A stretch of DNA of 64,000 nt, taken from NCBI GenBank assembly GCA_024803745.1, contig JANJXV010000014.1, positions 539,001-603,000 of the forward strand, given 5' to 3'. Positions 12,701 through 25,672 of this stretch are shown here, piece after piece; the first letter of the stretch is position 1; each line of letters opens with the position of its first letter. The stretch comes from Megascapheus bottae. Its lineage: Eukaryota > Chordata > Mammalia > Rodentia > Geomyidae. The position numbers and the translations under genes were made by a program. The notes below the pieces were generated by a model. It did not search any database. It was not told the DNA's origin and saw only the letters and a list, made by a program, of their open reading frames with translations.

Positions 12701-13305
12701 AACTGAAATCACACATATGTACCAAACTTCCAGTGCCAGGGCTCTTTCTACCTTTTCTGCCTAAGTTCTTTGGAATTTCACAAATAAATCTGTGACTGGT
12801 ACTAGGTCACTGTGAAAGAGAATGTTTCTGTGCTTGAGAACACTCACCTTTGCATTAAAATTGCACACACATCTTCCAGCATATTCTTCCTTCACCGAAC
12901 TTGTTTTCATTCATCCCACCAGCTAATTTTACAAGCACTGATGAGAAGCCTTTGGAACCACACATTTCTAGGTTCAGCATTTAGTCTTTCTGTTCCATCT
13001 TGTTCTGTTGAGGTAAAATGGCTGGTTGAGAGCCTGGATTCCTTAGGATCAGGTTCCTAAATCCTGAAATGGAAGACTTAAAGCTCGAATCTCCAAACCT
13101 GGATGAATGTAGAAAGGGTTCACAGATGGACAATAAACACAACATTCAGTGTACAAATTGGCCTTATAGACCTAAAGTTAGTGCATTGCTAAAAGGTTTT
13201 TAATGTAAGAGGAAAGTAGCAGAAGCTGCACAGCAAATAGGCACAAAGAGATAATAGGAACTTTGTGGTGAAAGATGTCTCTGTAAATACTCAGCTAGAC
13301 CCAAG

Positions 13306-13336
13306 CAACCCAAGCAAACCCTATTTGCTTGGGTTG
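13306..13336. repeat. perfect 13-bp inverted repeat (hairpin)
   Basis: Arm 'caacccaagcaaa' (13306-13318) and its exact complement 'tttgcttgggttg' (13324-13336) are separated by five bases. No T-rich tail or gene context links it to a known RNA. Confidence 0.8.
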
Positions 13337-13529
13337 AGTGTAACAGTCCTCTGTTAAGTAGTTTGAATGTGGAGAATCTTTGGATTCAACCAAAAGGATC
13401 TGATCCAGGGTCTTGGGTTGAACCCCTGAGATGAGATTTACAAGCTCCCAGGTAACCCCCTCACTAATAAATAGCCAGTCCTCTTCAGAGAAGATTCAAG
13501 TGTGATTAGGCAACATTCACTACCACGTC

Positions 13530-13730
13530 CTACATTTTATTTGTGGCTTGCTACAGAAAACACTATTCATAAGGACTATCACCTACTAGCACTGAGTTAG
13601 TTTCTAAGCATTGGACATGAATATTCTCATTAACATCTTCCAGTGGGAGAATATTGTGATTTTTTCTCTTAATGAAATAGGATATTGAAGTTTAGAAAGG
13701 TTAACTAATATAGGACTAGGAGGGAAAGGT
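13530..13730 (+). mobile_element. MIR element
   Basis: 'actgagttagtttctaagca', 'attctcattaacatc' and 'gaagtttagaaaggttaact' follow the MIR core in order (ending like 'gaggctcagagaggttaagt'). Confidence 0.65.
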
Positions 13731-13919
13731 TGAAAATGTATTCAAATTACATTGGCACATTCATCTTCTTTTGCACTGAAGTACTTTCTTTGTAAGTTTA
13801 TACTGTAGGGTCTTCTAAACTTGTCAACTAAACCAGGTTTTCAATTAAAAGTGTTTGTTCTTTAGTGCTTTTCCTGCCAGGGAAAAAGTTGGGCCTCATA
13901 TCTCCTTGCCACTTTTTTA

Positions 13920-14275
13920 TCTTATATTTTTATTTTTAAATTTTATTTCATTGGTGGGATAATGTATAAAGGGGTGACAGTTACATTGGTTAGGTAGTAG
14001 GTGTATTACTTCTCACACATTGATACCCCTTCTCATATTTTTGTCTCCCTTTCCCTTCCCCAAGACCCTCCCAATGATCTTGTTTTCCCCACTTCCCTTC
14101 CCCATTTCAAATAAACAAATAAACATATATACAATATACCAGGTAACAAAGTCAGCTATAGTAACAACATGAGTTTAATTGTAAGGGGAAAAAAAGAGAA
14201 GAGAAATAACAGTACATTAAGAACAACAATCACACAAGAAAAACCTCTTGTTTCCATATCCTTGCCCAGTTTTTT
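13920..14275 (-). mobile_element. L1 3' UTR end, antisense
   Basis: Landmarks on the + strand are 'attggtgggataatgtataa', 'cacacattgatacccctt', C-rich runs, 'taccaggtaacaaagtcagc' and 'gtacattaagaacaacaatc'. The same subfamily lies at 33558-34250 and a shorter copy at 48340-48525. Confidence 0.85.
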
Positions 14276-15539
14276 AATTGATGTCTCCCACCCAGAAGGA
14301 AATAAACAGGCTTTTCCCTTTTTTGCATCATTAGCCATCACCACCACCATGCAAACAAAAGCTACAACCAAGACCACCTACAAAAGTGGGAGATAAAATT
14401 TCTGGGATCCTTTCTTATTGTTTATTGTCTACCAAAGCTTGGATTTCAAGGTAAATTGTCTTGAAAGCCAAACTCTGGATTATCAAACACTGGAGAGTCC
14501 ACTTTCTCTTCACACTACCTTTACATCCGCATAGCCTCTTCCCACATCCCCAGCAGAAGTGTACCCAGGATCAGCCATGGAGATGGCAAAAGCATGGAGA
14601 ACTTTGTATACAGAGGAAATTTCAAAAATGCTACCCTGCAGCCCTCTAAGTGGAGCACATAGTTTTTCATTTTTTTCTGGTTTTACTTATATTTTTATAT
14701 GCGATAGCACTGATAGGAGCAGGGATAAAACTAGATCCAATGTATCTAGTGAATAGCAAGCCAACACCAGAAATGGATAGCCAAAAGAAGTAGACAGAGA
14801 GTAGGACAGGATGATAAACTTTGAAAGTGTACTGGCTGAGCGTTTAGTTGAACTCTGACTTGCTGACTCACAATTCCACCAGAATTCCTAACTGTAGTTT
14901 CATCCTCATGTAACTCTTTCATTCAAGAATGGAAGATGGCCTTTACCAGTCAACTAAATTTGATCTCCCATGTTCAGTATTCTTCAGCTCCTTTTTCATT
15001 ACATCTCATCAGTCTCCTCTCCATGATTCCCAACAAAACCATGCCCACACTTCCACGCTTCCATGTGGTAAGTACATACTCCTGCTCCGAAAGTCTTTCT
15101 GTCCCTTTCTGGCCTCTCTGTCAAATTATAGACATTAAATTCTCTAACCTGGCCTAAAAGCCAGTACTTCCCAGAACTCAACTTCTTGGCTCATGCACTA
15201 TGTCATTTGTTCTAATATACAGTTCTGTAGTTGTTCCAATATAGTTTTCTTTCCTTCAACTGTGCTAAAGGTTCTCAAAGAATTGAAGAACACTTACATC
15301 TGTGTCACTCTCTGTCAACATGTAGCACATTGTCTGAATTAAATACTCAAGAAATATTTTTATTCAAACTGCTTTAATTTATTTTTTCTATAGCATATTT
15401 TGTGGCTCACTTTGGATTAAAATTTTTCTAACATTGTTCTCTCCCATTTTTTATTTTGTTTTGTCAGAGCACTGAATTTCAGCCTCCACATTTAAGTACA
15501 TATCATCTTTGTAAAAGATAACATTACAGTTAAGAGCTT
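14276..15539. other. intronic sequence without recognised features
   Basis: Unique sequence with overlapping short open frames at 14929-15181. No splice sites or family resemblance support a gene. Confidence 0.45.
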
Positions 15540-15750
15540 TAAGCTAAATGCCTGTGGCTCATGCCTGTAACAGTACTCATGAAATTGAGATCTGAAGGTA
15601 CCAGTTGGAAGCCAACCTGGGTAGAAAACACTGAGAGAGTGTTTTCCCAGTTAACTAGTAAAAAAAAAAAAAAGCTGGACTGTAGGCAAGATTCAATTGG
15701 TAGAACAACTGCCCAGAACATACAAATCCCTGAGCTCAAACACAAGCACT
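15540..15750 (+). mobile_element. 7SL(B1)-Geo dimeric SINE, degenerate
   Basis: 'gcctgtggctcatgcctgta', 'aaattgagatctga' and 'gaagccaacctgggtagaaa' form the left half. After an internal A-run, the right half ends 'ccctgagctcaaacacaagc'. The tail continues into TG/TA-rich sequence (15751-15860). Confidence 0.75.
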
Positions 15751-15859
15751 ATATGTGTGTATATGTATAGATAGATATATGTACATGATATATAAACACA
15801 TGTAATATATGTATATTATATAGTAATATCCATATGTTATACGTACATATTGTATATTT

Positions 15860-16260
15860 TCCTCTCTTCAATACCTACCCATTCTGAAAATGTCCTAATC
15901 AGCTCTCAGTATTGACCACTGAGTCTTCCCACTTTCATGCTGATTTCTCCCTAAAGGCATAAAAAAAGTCTAGGAAACAGAAGGTTCCTTCATAGTCCAT
16001 ATGACAATGACATCTATGTAACTTCACATTGTTCGCTCTCTGTTTTTTCCCTTCACAGTTTATCTGTCCTTATTAATGGCCCCATCCAGCTACTAGTCCC
16101 TCAGCTAGGGTCTCAAAACTTCACTTACAACTTGCCTTTATCTCCTTTATGCAGTCATCTCATCATATGCTGTTGAGCCTTCCTTCAAAATGTCCCTTAT
16201 ACTAACCTCTTTCTCCTGCCTCTTTCTGAATTAACCCTAGTCTTAGATTGCCATCATTGG
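15860..16260 (+). mobile_element. possible L2-like fragment
   Basis: The C/T-rich, low-purine sequence with short blocks such as 'gcctttatctcctttatgca' resembles the L2 body, but the match is weak and diverged. Confidence 0.3.
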
Positions 16261-18210
16261 ATATTGAATCAAAGATATTCAAATAGGGATAACTTCTCAC
16301 CTCCAACCATTTCCCTTGCCTCTTTCATATTTCTTTCTCCTTTTCCTTTCTCTTTCTTTGTGTTGATAATATATGAATGTATGAATATGCCCATCTCTCT
16401 TTCTCTCCCTTTCTCTCTCACACACTTCGATTAGAAATAGTATCTTTTCCAAGTAGTGGTTTTGCTGTACTGTGCTTCTTTCTTGGGGATCTGTTTGTGG
16501 GTTAAGCCTCCATCTCAACTTAGTGTTTTCTGTGACTTGGCCGGTGTTGGACGAGGCTGGCCCACACTCCCACATAGTAAAACTGGAACTGCTCCTGTTC
16601 TGTAAGCAGGCTAGTTTACAGTATTAGTGATACAGATCTTGAAGAAATTAACTGTTAATGTGGAAAGAGTCCTCAGGGAGCCAGAAGCATCTCCCCTGTC
16701 TGTGGATTTTAAAGGACTCCAAAGTAGACTTGTTTGGATGTTTTAGATGGAGTGATCTTGTGTTTTCTTCAGAATTGTATGCATCTGTTCTCATGTCAGT
16801 AATGAAGCTGCATTACTTCTACTTCCCACTGTAATAATGAAATGTTTGCATGCTTCTTCTAGGATTGGTAGCTACAGTGTGTGGAAATTAAATCGAATTG
16901 GACTATATACTTTGTGACTCTAACTGGTACCCTTTATTGCTTTCTTTTTTTCTATTTGGCTCTTTTTATATTTATTCTGCATAGCATTTTATATGCCTGA
17001 TGGCCAGTTGATCCATTAATTGGAAATCCTTGACATTTCAGGAATCCTTTCTTTCAAAAAAGTATGTTCCTTATTATCTTGCAGTGAATTGGGTCAGCAA
17101 GGCCTGTCTTGCTCTTAACATGTGCTATGTTGTTCCTTTTTTTATCCGAAGAGCTTTTCCTTGAAACAGGAGACAAGATTCTGCCCCTCCCCCTGCATCT
17201 CCTAGCCCAGGTTCTCAGAAGGGTCAGAATGACCCTTCTATGAAGAGCAGTAGGTAGAGAATTAGTGCCATAGTGATAGGAATGTTGAATCAGCCTTTTA
17301 TGAGGAGATGTTTTAAGACACAAGTGTGTACATGTTTTCTTTACCCAGAGCAATGTTTGTAACTTTTACCAGTTTGCTTTGACTATGAAACAAAAAATTT
17401 ATATTTGCAAAAAGAACATTCACTTCAAAGACAAATTGACCAACTATGTCAGCTATAACTCTTGGCTTACTTTCCTTTCTCAACCTTTTTTTCAGTTAGT
17501 GGAATTCATGGTCATTTATTAAATATACCAGTTATCCTGCATATTGTGGAGATAGAACAAAGATACAATGTGTACCCCCTCTTCTGCTTCGACATAGGGA
17601 TAGAGAAATAAAGACAGAGAGAATGAAACTGGGACTTTGCTTCAATGCTTAGAGGTAAATGAGCATGAAGAATTAGGTGTGGTATTTCCTTGGACTCCTA
17701 CCCCTTAAAATTTTATGAGAGATGGGCTCAAAGGTCAATCTAAATTGGGAAAACTTTCCACTTAACGTATTTCCATTAACATTTAAATACACAATCCAGA
17801 TAAAGGAATAATCCCCTAATAACTAGTTACGCTCAGACTTGCCTTTTCCACTTTTTAAAGTGTTAGTTTGAGACTCATGATAAAAATGATGTCTACTAGA
17901 GTTTGACTTATTTCTGTTCATACTGGAGAGTTTAATGTACCTGGAAATAGACCCACTTCTCTGGGTAACTCCAGATCCTGTGCTTCTTTCAGCCTGAAAA
18001 TGACTTGGTGGAGAGTTGTAAAATTGTTCATAGTAGCCAGGCTTTCTGCTTTTGGCCTGAGACATGGCAAGAGGAATGTTTGAAATTACTAATGGAATAT
18101 AAGCTCTGCTTATATTTAGGGATGATTAAAATGAAAACAAGCATTATAATGATTAACTTACATAGGAAACCTGGCAGTGCTGCCATGTTTGGAGAGATGG
18201 CTACAGAAAG
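16260..18210. other. intronic sequence without recognised features
   Basis: Unique sequence. No exon, RNA gene or clear repeat was recognised, and short open frames lack support. Confidence 0.45.
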
Positions 18211-18213
<3 letters not shown>

Positions 18214-18288
<75 letters not shown>

Positions 18289-18298
18289 CGCTGAACAG
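18214..18298. repeat. (GA)n microsatellite
   Basis: An almost uninterrupted GA run of about 70 bp with two C interruptions near its right end. Overlapping frames encoding poly-Arg/Glu or poly-Leu/Ser are artefacts. Confidence 0.95.
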
Positions 18299-18849
18299 AG
18301 AGAGGCAGAGACACAAACACTGAAAGAGAGGAAAAGAAGAACTAGCACACAAATTAGTGCATGTGCAGACACTTGGACACACATGCTCAGCACTATCAGC
18401 ACAGCTGCTTCTAGTATTTTACGTGCCTGTCTTCACAGAATTAACACTTAGTGGGGAAACCATATTTCCATCAGCTCTATACAGCTACAGGACACTTACT
18501 GCAGCACCCTGTTCAACTTTGCTCTCTAGGTTCCCTGGCATTTTATCTCACTCTTACATCTTCTTCATTGTTCCAAAGTTATCCTGGGTTTTCAGCACAT
18601 GTGATGTTAGGCAAGGTTCAGGTCACTGGCCTCGAGGAGCATCTACTTTAATAGCACCTAGTGGTAAAAGGAGCCAAACCAGATGCTATTGTGAATCCCC
18701 AACATATTTTATAGATATCAGACATTCTTACCTAGTACTATTTCATATAACTTACATAAACTCATTCCCTTACTTTTTAAACAAGGTTCCTCACAGTCTA
18801 TTGTACTACTACTAACAGGAAAAATAGGACTTCAACTTACAGGAGCTAG

Positions 18850-18965
18850 TAAATTAGCATTTGCTCATTCAACAAATAATTCCAGCTCCTACTATGTGCA
18901 AAGCAGTAAGGATACAGTGCTAAGAAAATCAGACACAACCTTTACCTTTTGTAGCTAATAGGCTA
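18850..18965 (-). mobile_element. L2 3' end, antisense
   Basis: 'gctcattcaacaaataat' followed by 'cctactatgtgcaaagcag' is the reverse complement of the canonical L2 3' end. Confidence 0.6.
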
Positions 18966-20080
18966 GTACATAATGTTCTATAGATTAATGTATAATCAGA
19001 AATTGTTCCCTATTCCATGAAAGGACCACAGTGTGAGTACACTTTAGAGACAGCCAAGGAAAGGAGTATGAAAGTGAGGACTTTGCAGGATGGGAAAGGC
19101 CACTGGAATTTAAATCAATTACCATTGGATGGTTGTAAACAAGAGAGAAATGACTGAGCCTATATTTCTAAGTGTTTACTCTGTTCCATTGCTGAAAGCA
19201 CACTGAGAAACAGACAAGGGAGGGACTTCAGGATAAGAATGAACTGAGGGAGAACACTGACATCGAGTTAACATGATAGCAATGGTGGTTTGCACAATAA
19301 TCACTGTGGAGGAGAGTTGAGGAACTTGACATCTACTTTGGGGTTAGCTTGGGTAGACTGGCAAATATTGTGGAAAGAGAAGAGTCAAAGATCTTTGGCA
19401 CAGTGGCTAGAGATACTATGTTGGGTAAAGAAAGAATTAGAGACATATTTGGAATATAAGAACAGTAATTGGGTATACTATGTAAGAGACACATATTGGA
19501 AGGATCCAAGAAAAATTGTATATGTAGGTTTTGAGGTATGAAAAGAGATTCAAGTGTTAGCATATAGGATCACTATACATGAGAAAGGATGAGATCCTTT
19601 AGAAGGATTAGACTAGAAAGAGAAAAGGACCTGGATTTTTCATATTTATGTTTTAGATAGAGGTGAAACCAACCCATAAAGAAAAAAAGAACAAGAGTTT
19701 TGGTACTGTGCTATTTCCTTAACAAATTGAAAGTATTTGGAAGAAAAAAAGTCTCAATTCTGAATTCTTCCACTGCTGTATGAAATATGTTGAACATGAG
19801 AGATGTTTCTGGATTTAGCACTGGAATCCAACCAGCAGCCAGCATGAGCTAGGAGACACGTGGAAAAGCCTGAGCTTCCTCTCAGCATGGGAGCACCAAC
19901 AGATACAGTCAGTCCGAAGGCTGATTGCCTATTGCTTTGAAAGTCACAAGGTATCATTTCTGCATTCTTTTCTCCTGAAGCAGTTATCAAACGTATGTGG
20001 GACAGCAAATATTGCCACGGCCAGTTTTACAAATATTTTGTATGACTGTCTCTCTTTCTTTTTCTATTTTATGTTTCTTT
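18966..20080. other. intronic sequence without recognised features
   Basis: Unique AT-rich sequence. Open frames at 19290-19563 on both strands have no family resemblance or splice context. Confidence 0.45.
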
Positions 20081-20084
20081 TTCT

Positions 20085-20450
20085 TTTTTTATTTATCTAT
20101 TTTTATTGTAATTAGTAAAAGGGTTACATGATATTTGCCAGATAGAAGGTGCATTAATTCACATACATTGATACCCTTTCACATGTCTTGGTACCCATTT
20201 CCCTCCCCCCCCCACACCCCCCACCCGTCTTGGTTTTTCCCCCTTCCCTATCAAATTTCAAATATCCAAATACAAGTAAATTCAATATATCAGATAACAA
20301 AGTGAGATACTATACCAATATGAGATAACCAAGGGACAGCAAAGGAGATGAGAGACAACATAGTACATTAAGGGCAACAATCATTCATTATATGGCTTTT
20401 TTTTTGTTTCAATATCCTGGAGGTCCTTTCAATTAGCTTCACATTATATG
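20085..20450 (-). mobile_element. L1 3' UTR end, antisense, truncated
   Basis: Nearly identical to the 3' UTR part of the L1 at 5259-6073, sharing 'gggttacatgatatttgcca', 'tcttggtacccatttccctc' and 'caatatcctggaggtccttt'. It stops before the ORF2 end. A SINE lies immediately beyond. Confidence 0.88.
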
Positions 20451-20457
20451 GCCTCTA

Positions 20458-20628
20458 GCCCTGGGACTGGAACTCTGGACCTGGCCCTGTCCTTGAACAC
20501 TTTTTGCTCAAGGCTAGTGTTCTGCCACTTCTGGCCTTTTTTGTGTATATAGTACTGAGGAATCAAACCCAGGGCTTCATGCACATTAGGTGAGCACTCT
20601 ACTATTAAGCTATGCTCCCAGCCCCTCT
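20458..20628 (-). mobile_element. IDL-Geo SINE, antisense
   Basis: The + strand reads 'gccctgggactggaactctg', 'gctcaaggctagtgttctgc' and 'ctctactattaagctatgct', then 'cccagccc'. This is the reverse complement of Geo followed by the ID-like monomer. No T tract precedes it, so the left end is damaged. Confidence 0.82.
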
Positions 20629-21430
20629 CCTTTTTCTCTTAAGCAACATTCCTGAGATCATGCTCATTTAAGATATGTATTATTTCCAGATCTGGGTGGT
20701 TAAATAGAGCTGTGAAAGGGGTTGTCATTCAAAAAGTGACATTTCATTGCCATCTTCAGGGGTTGCTTGATTTCTTACTATGCTATTTCCATAAAAATTT
20801 TCAAAAATCGGTCTGCACTTTCTTCATTATAATTGCCCAACTACCTGTCTTTGACCTCGTCCCAAAGGCCAAATCCTGTCAAAACTTGGGGGGACTTATC
20901 TTAAGGAACTTCCATCCTGTTTCAGACTCTCTGAAATTCTATGCCTTGGTCTCTCTCCTGCATCACCAACGCCTTACTCAGTATCTAATCTTTTCCCCAC
21001 CATATTAATATGTTATTCCTACCACAGTTAAATGCTTGGCCAAATATTCACTCAACTACAAACAACTCTGAAGTCTTTTTCCAATGCTCTCTCCATCCTA
21101 AAATGGTCCTTTGCCTGTAGTGCATCTTTACTTTATGTGAGGATGAGCCAAAAATTAAATATTGTTAAATACAAACTAATAGCATCTCTCTGTGCCTCCA
21201 TACCACCAGACACTCACTTTATTTCACTAAGCCTAAAAGCAGTACTTTCTCCATAACTTCCAACAAATGACCAGATCTGCTGATTTTTGATCTTCAAATG
21301 ATTTCTAGTTCTATATCTTCTATAAGCATAGAATCTTGGCTCTTATTCAGGCCTGGAGATGTCCCTGGATCCTACTCTCTGCCTTGTCTCCTCACTTCAT
21401 GTCTGCCTTCCATATAATCCCATCTGATCA
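20629..21430. other. intronic sequence, possibly old L2-like
   Basis: Pyrimidine-rich sequence with several short open frames. Parts resemble L2 body composition but no clear landmark was identified. Confidence 0.35.
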
Positions 21431-21700
21431 AGTTCCCATGTGATTAAAGATGAAATTCAAGTCCAACCGCATCACGACTCTCCAAAGTGGCTGCTAAGCC
21501 CACAGGATCAAGTTCAAGCTCCTTACCCTCCCACAAAGTTTCTGTGGTTTCCTTCTTGTCCAAATCTAGGGCCACACCACTTCCAGCCTCATATTTTATT
21601 TTGCAAAAATATCAAGCTGTTCCACTTCCTCTAAACAATGGGCAGCCTCTTATACTTGTTCCTTTGCTTGTATTGTCTTCACTGCAAGGAAACAGATTGA
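21430..21700 (+). mobile_element. L2 fragment, sense
   Basis: 'gatgaaattcaagtccaacc', 'tcaagctccttaccctccca' and 'agggccacaccacttccagc' follow the L2 body order (lines such as 'aaatccaaactccttaccatggcc'). Confidence 0.55.
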
Positions 21701-22014
21701 GGTTGATGCACTTGACATTTTCTCAGCCTTGAAAAAGAGAATAGAGTATTCAAGGGAAAGGGTATGGAGTTCCACAGTAAGCAAGGCAGTAAGTAAGTGG
21801 ATGTTCATGACAACAGATGATATTTATTCAAACCATACTTTCTGCTATTGGCTACTAGCTTGCCTATTTGTTGTCACACACACAAAATAACAGAACTTTT
21901 CCATTTTCAAAATAAACATGACAGATAAATTTATTATTCCAATAAAACCCTCTCCTTTAGTGAGTCTGGTTGCCTCTCTAACATCCATTCTGCCCCAAAC
22001 AGCCTAATGTATTA

Positions 22015-22200
22015 CTTCTCAAAGGATGATGCACCAGGATCAGCTAAGACCTTAGAAATGCAAATTCTGTAGACCCCTCTCAATCCTTCTGAGTCAGGAA
22101 ACCTGGAATGGGAGTCAACAATGTATACTTTGGTAAAAAAAAAAAAGAAAAAAATCCTTTGTGAGGTTCTGCTGTCTTCACACTTTGAGAGAGCCACTAG
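22015..22200. mobile_element. MER5A-like hAT fragment
   Basis: 'cttctcaaaggatgatgcac', 'agaaatgcaaattctgtaga' and the terminal 'cacactttgagagagccac' are typical of MER5-type nonautonomous hAT elements. The middle is interrupted by an A-run. Confidence 0.55.
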
Positions 22201-22639
22201 TGAAAAAGACAGTCATAATTCCATTCTCTCTGTTCCTGACTAGCTTAAGAACATGTGGAAAACTCTTTTTTTCTGACCAATTAGAGGGTAAAAGATGGGT
22301 TAGGCCATGGGGGAGCTTTTTGGAATGTATCCTTATTGCTAAGAAGAATGAACAAATAAATATGATTCCTACAAAGATCATTCCCATGTTGTTTGGAAAT
22401 TGCTTCTTTGCTCTTGGGACCAGGTAAATATTTTTAAAATAATAATAATCCTGCTGAGAATGGCAAAGCAGAGATGAAAAGAACCTAAGTCCTCTAGGAC
22501 TGACTACACATGGAAATAGTCTACCAAAGTCTTTCTGCTGTCTCTAGCATGTGTTAGTGTTTCTGAATTATTTTGTTCTGTTTAAATCAGTTCTCTGATG
22601 ATTGTTTTGGAAATAATAAAATTGATACATATGCTTAGT

Positions 22640-23400
22640 TATTAGCATATATCACATAAACAATAGCTTTCACTACATTTCTATACATGCATATAATGTA
22701 CATTTTCATACAGTCACCCCTCTTCCTTTTTATCCCTTCTCTCCATCCCTAACAGTCCATCTTTTATTTTGTTGTCTTCTCCCTACATTCTATATAGGTC
22801 TTTGTGAAAGACTCATTTCACTGGCTTATGTCACATGCTCTACAATACCATCCACTTCCCCTGCAAATGTTATAATTTCATTCCTTATGTCTAAATAAAG
22901 CTCACATTATCTTTACTCATTTGTCCAATATTGATCACCTAGACTGATTCTCTAACTTGACTGTCATGGATACTATAGAGATAAACACGAATATACAAAT
23001 ATCTCTATGAAAGGCTAACTTTAACATCAATTCTTTTAGACATAGGCCCAAGAGTTGTATTGCTGGATTATATAGGATTTTCCATTTTTGGTTATTTTTA
23101 GTTATTTCCACAGTGGCTGCACTAGTTTATATTCCTACTAACAACAGTACTATAAAGCCGCCTTTCCTTCTCCAATTACATTTGTTGTTTTGTTTTTAGG
23201 ATATCCATTCTGATTGAGGAGAGACGAGATCTCAATGTAGCTTTATGTTTTTTCCTCTGCTGGCTAAAAAATATTGAACATTTTATCATGTATTTATCAG
23301 TTATTTGTACTTCATTTGGAAAGTTTGTACTTCATTTGGAAAGGCTCATTTATTGTTTGGATTATTTACTCTTGTTTAGTTTTAACTTTTTGAAAAACTA
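22640..23400 (-). mobile_element. old L1 3' UTR, antisense
   Basis: The + strand landmarks are 'ccacagtggctgcactagtt', 'tatattcctactaacaacag' and 'tattgaacattttatcatgt', in the order seen in L1M 3' regions. A small direct duplication (unit 'tttgtacttcatttggaaag') lies near 23303-23341. Confidence 0.7.
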
Positions 23401-24113
23401 CACACAGTTAACAGCTAAGCAAGACTTTCTCCCATCTTGTTTATTTTTCATTGTGCTGTAAAAAGATATGTATTTCTTTTACTTAAAAAGTCTTTGTTTT
23501 TAAAGGCAACACAAGATGATTATAATTACTGGCCATGTAACAAGGGTTCTTTGAAGCCAAGTCAAAACCAGATGTCATTCACATCTAGAATATAGTGGTC
23601 AAGTTCACTTTAATGGCCAAATAATGATGCTGATGCTGTAAGCTTTTGGAACTCCAGGCTTCCCAGAAGCATGGAACAGTTCCAGAGTCCCTGCCCAAAT
23701 TTTCTCAGGAATTCATCAGGTAGGCTCTGTGCTCCTCAATTTTACTGTAGCCATCACTTGTCAGCCCTTAGACTCCAGCTTACTAGAATATTCTTCTGTA
23801 GGTAGTTTATTAACATCAAGAAATGAAAGAAAATTGCATCACATGTGTGACTCAAGGAATTCCTCATGCAGACACTACCAGAGTCTACTTCTAGAAGAGA
23901 TTCTCTTCTCCATACTGAGCCCATCCCGGTGTTACAGAGGATAGCTTCCCTCCTACACCTGGGAGAGGCATTGAGGGACTTACTTTACTGAGGTTCACAG
24001 TGAAGATTATATTTGTTTTATCTAAATAAAAGCATTTTTAGAAGCACAGCCTATCCATTTAAGGGTGATATGTTTGTTTGATTTTTTTAACTGTATTTTT
24101 TTGTCTTTTCTTT

Positions 24114-24188
24114 TTTGGTACTGGAGATCAAACTCAGGATGATGCACTTAGTAGGCAAGCACTTTGCCACGGAGCTGCATCCTGGCCC
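24114..24188 (-). mobile_element. solitary ID-like SINE monomer, antisense
   Basis: 'ggtactggagatcaaactca', 'aggcaagcactttgccacg' and 'gctgcatcctggccct' form the reverse complement of an ID element with no Geo half. It is an older monomer type than the dimers. Confidence 0.7.
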
Positions 24189-24487
24189 TAACATTAACTT
24201 TGTATTGCAGAGTCCTTTGTTCCTTCAGCTCTCTGACTTGTCTCCATCCAAGAGTATGTGCTTAGCTTTACCTCTACAATATCCTAAAGCCTACTAGATT
24301 TCCCCCAACATAAAAGAGCAGTTATTTTCAGTGGTGAATTCAGGCTTCACTTTGGCAGAACTTTTCCTGCCTTTTTCCTATTAAATGAAGTTACGTTTGT
24401 GTTGACACAGCACAAGGATGAGGATGCTCTGAAAACTGTCTGGTGGGCAGTGTGAGTAGAAGAAAGCATTTAAAAATCAAGCAGCAG

Positions 24488-24673
24488 TGGGCCGGGAGTG
24501 GTGGAGAGCTTGCCTAGCATGCACAAAGACCCAGTTCCATTCCTTGGTACCACATACATAGAAAAAAGCCAGAAATGGTGCTGTGGCTCAACTGGTAGAG
24601 CTCAAGCCTTGAGAAAAGCCCAAGGACAGTGCTCAGGTCCTGAGTTCAAGGCCCAGGACTGGCCAAAAAAAAA
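24488..24673 (+). mobile_element. IDL-Geo SINE with target-site duplication
   Basis: Complete dimer: 'gagagcttgcctagcatgca', 'ttccttggtaccacatacat', 'gtggctcaactggtagagct' and 'cccaggactggcc', followed by an A tail. The 16-bp flank 'aaaaatcaagcagcag' (24472-24487) is repeated with one change at 24669-24684. Confidence 0.9.
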
Positions 24674-25167
24674 TCAAGCAACAGTTGTAGCCATTATGCC
24701 AGGGCTCATGGACTCTGGAATCACAGGATCCCTTAAGGGTTTAGAAATGGCCTGATCTCATCTTCCCATCAGCTAGAACTCACAGATATTGAGAAGATTA
24801 AGCCACCTCTGGGGGTAGATCTTATCTTCCCTATTCCTAGCAGTGTAACATCCCCAGTTCAAGCTTCCTGGAGAAAGGACTTGGTTGGCTACTTCATCTT
24901 TGTCTTGTGTTTGACCTGAGCTTCTGATACCAAATGACTTCACAGCTCAGGACCCACCCAGATGGAGTGATTCCCATGGGTCAATGACATTTCCAGATCT
25001 AGTCAGCTGTATCGATGGAATAGAAATGGGAGTAAGGAACAGGGTCACAGAGTGACCAACAAGCCACACCTTCCCAAGAGAATATTCTAGGGCCTGGTGT
25101 GGCAATGACTGCAGTACGACTATGTTATACAATAAAACCTTTCCTAAGAAGGCAAAAGGGAAGGCTG

Positions 25168-25363
25168 AACTTTTTTTTTCTTTTGCCAGTTCTGGGGCTT
25201 GAACTTAGGGCCTGGGCACTGTCCTTGGACACATTTTGCTCAAGGCTAGCACTCTGCCACTTGAGCCACAATGCCACTTCCGGCTTTTTCGGTGTATAGA
25301 GTTACACGGAATCAAACCCAGCACTTCATGCATACTAGGTGAGCACTCTACCATTAGGCCACA
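25168..25363 (-). mobile_element. IDL-Geo SINE, antisense
   Basis: A T-rich start is followed by 'gccagttctggggcttgaac', 'gctcaaggctagcactctgc' and 'gagcactctaccattaggcc', the full reverse-complement dimer. A 13-bp direct repeat 'aattgctaacaca' just beyond (25365-25377 and 25387-25399) is a separate small duplication. Confidence 0.9.
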
Positions 25364-25439
25364 GAATTGCTAACACATTAGCTCATAATTGCTAACACAA
25401 TGTAAACTGAGAAGAATGATCCATTAAAAAGGAAAACTT

Positions 25440-25672
25440 ATGCCAGGCACCAATGGCTCACACCTGTAATCTTAGCTACTCAGGAGGCTGAGATCTGAGG
25501 ATCGAGATTCAAAGCCAGCCCGGGCACAAAAGGACCTGAGACTCTTTTCTCCAATTAACCTCTAGAAAATGGGAAGTGGGGCTTTGATCAAGGGTAGGGC
25601 ACTAGCTGAAGATCTCAGGGACAGAGCCCCCAGAGTTCAAGCCCCATGACCCACAAAAAAAAAAAAAAAGAA
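25440..25672 (+). mobile_element. 7SL(B1)-Geo dimeric SINE
   Basis: 'caccaatggctcacacctgt', 'ctactcaggaggctgagatc' and 'caaagccagcccgggcac', then the Geo half ending 'gagttcaagccccatgaccc' and an A tail. Confidence 0.88.

Noticed and set aside
13660..13710. 'gaagtttagaaag|gttaac' as an ICA1 exon end (similar to the expected ...EKFRK junction)
   Set aside because: The frame has a stop just upstream and the sequence is the MIR consensus motif, not ICA1.
18005..18451. 148-codon open frame with RE repeats
   Set aside because: It spans the GA microsatellite and has no splice sites or family match.
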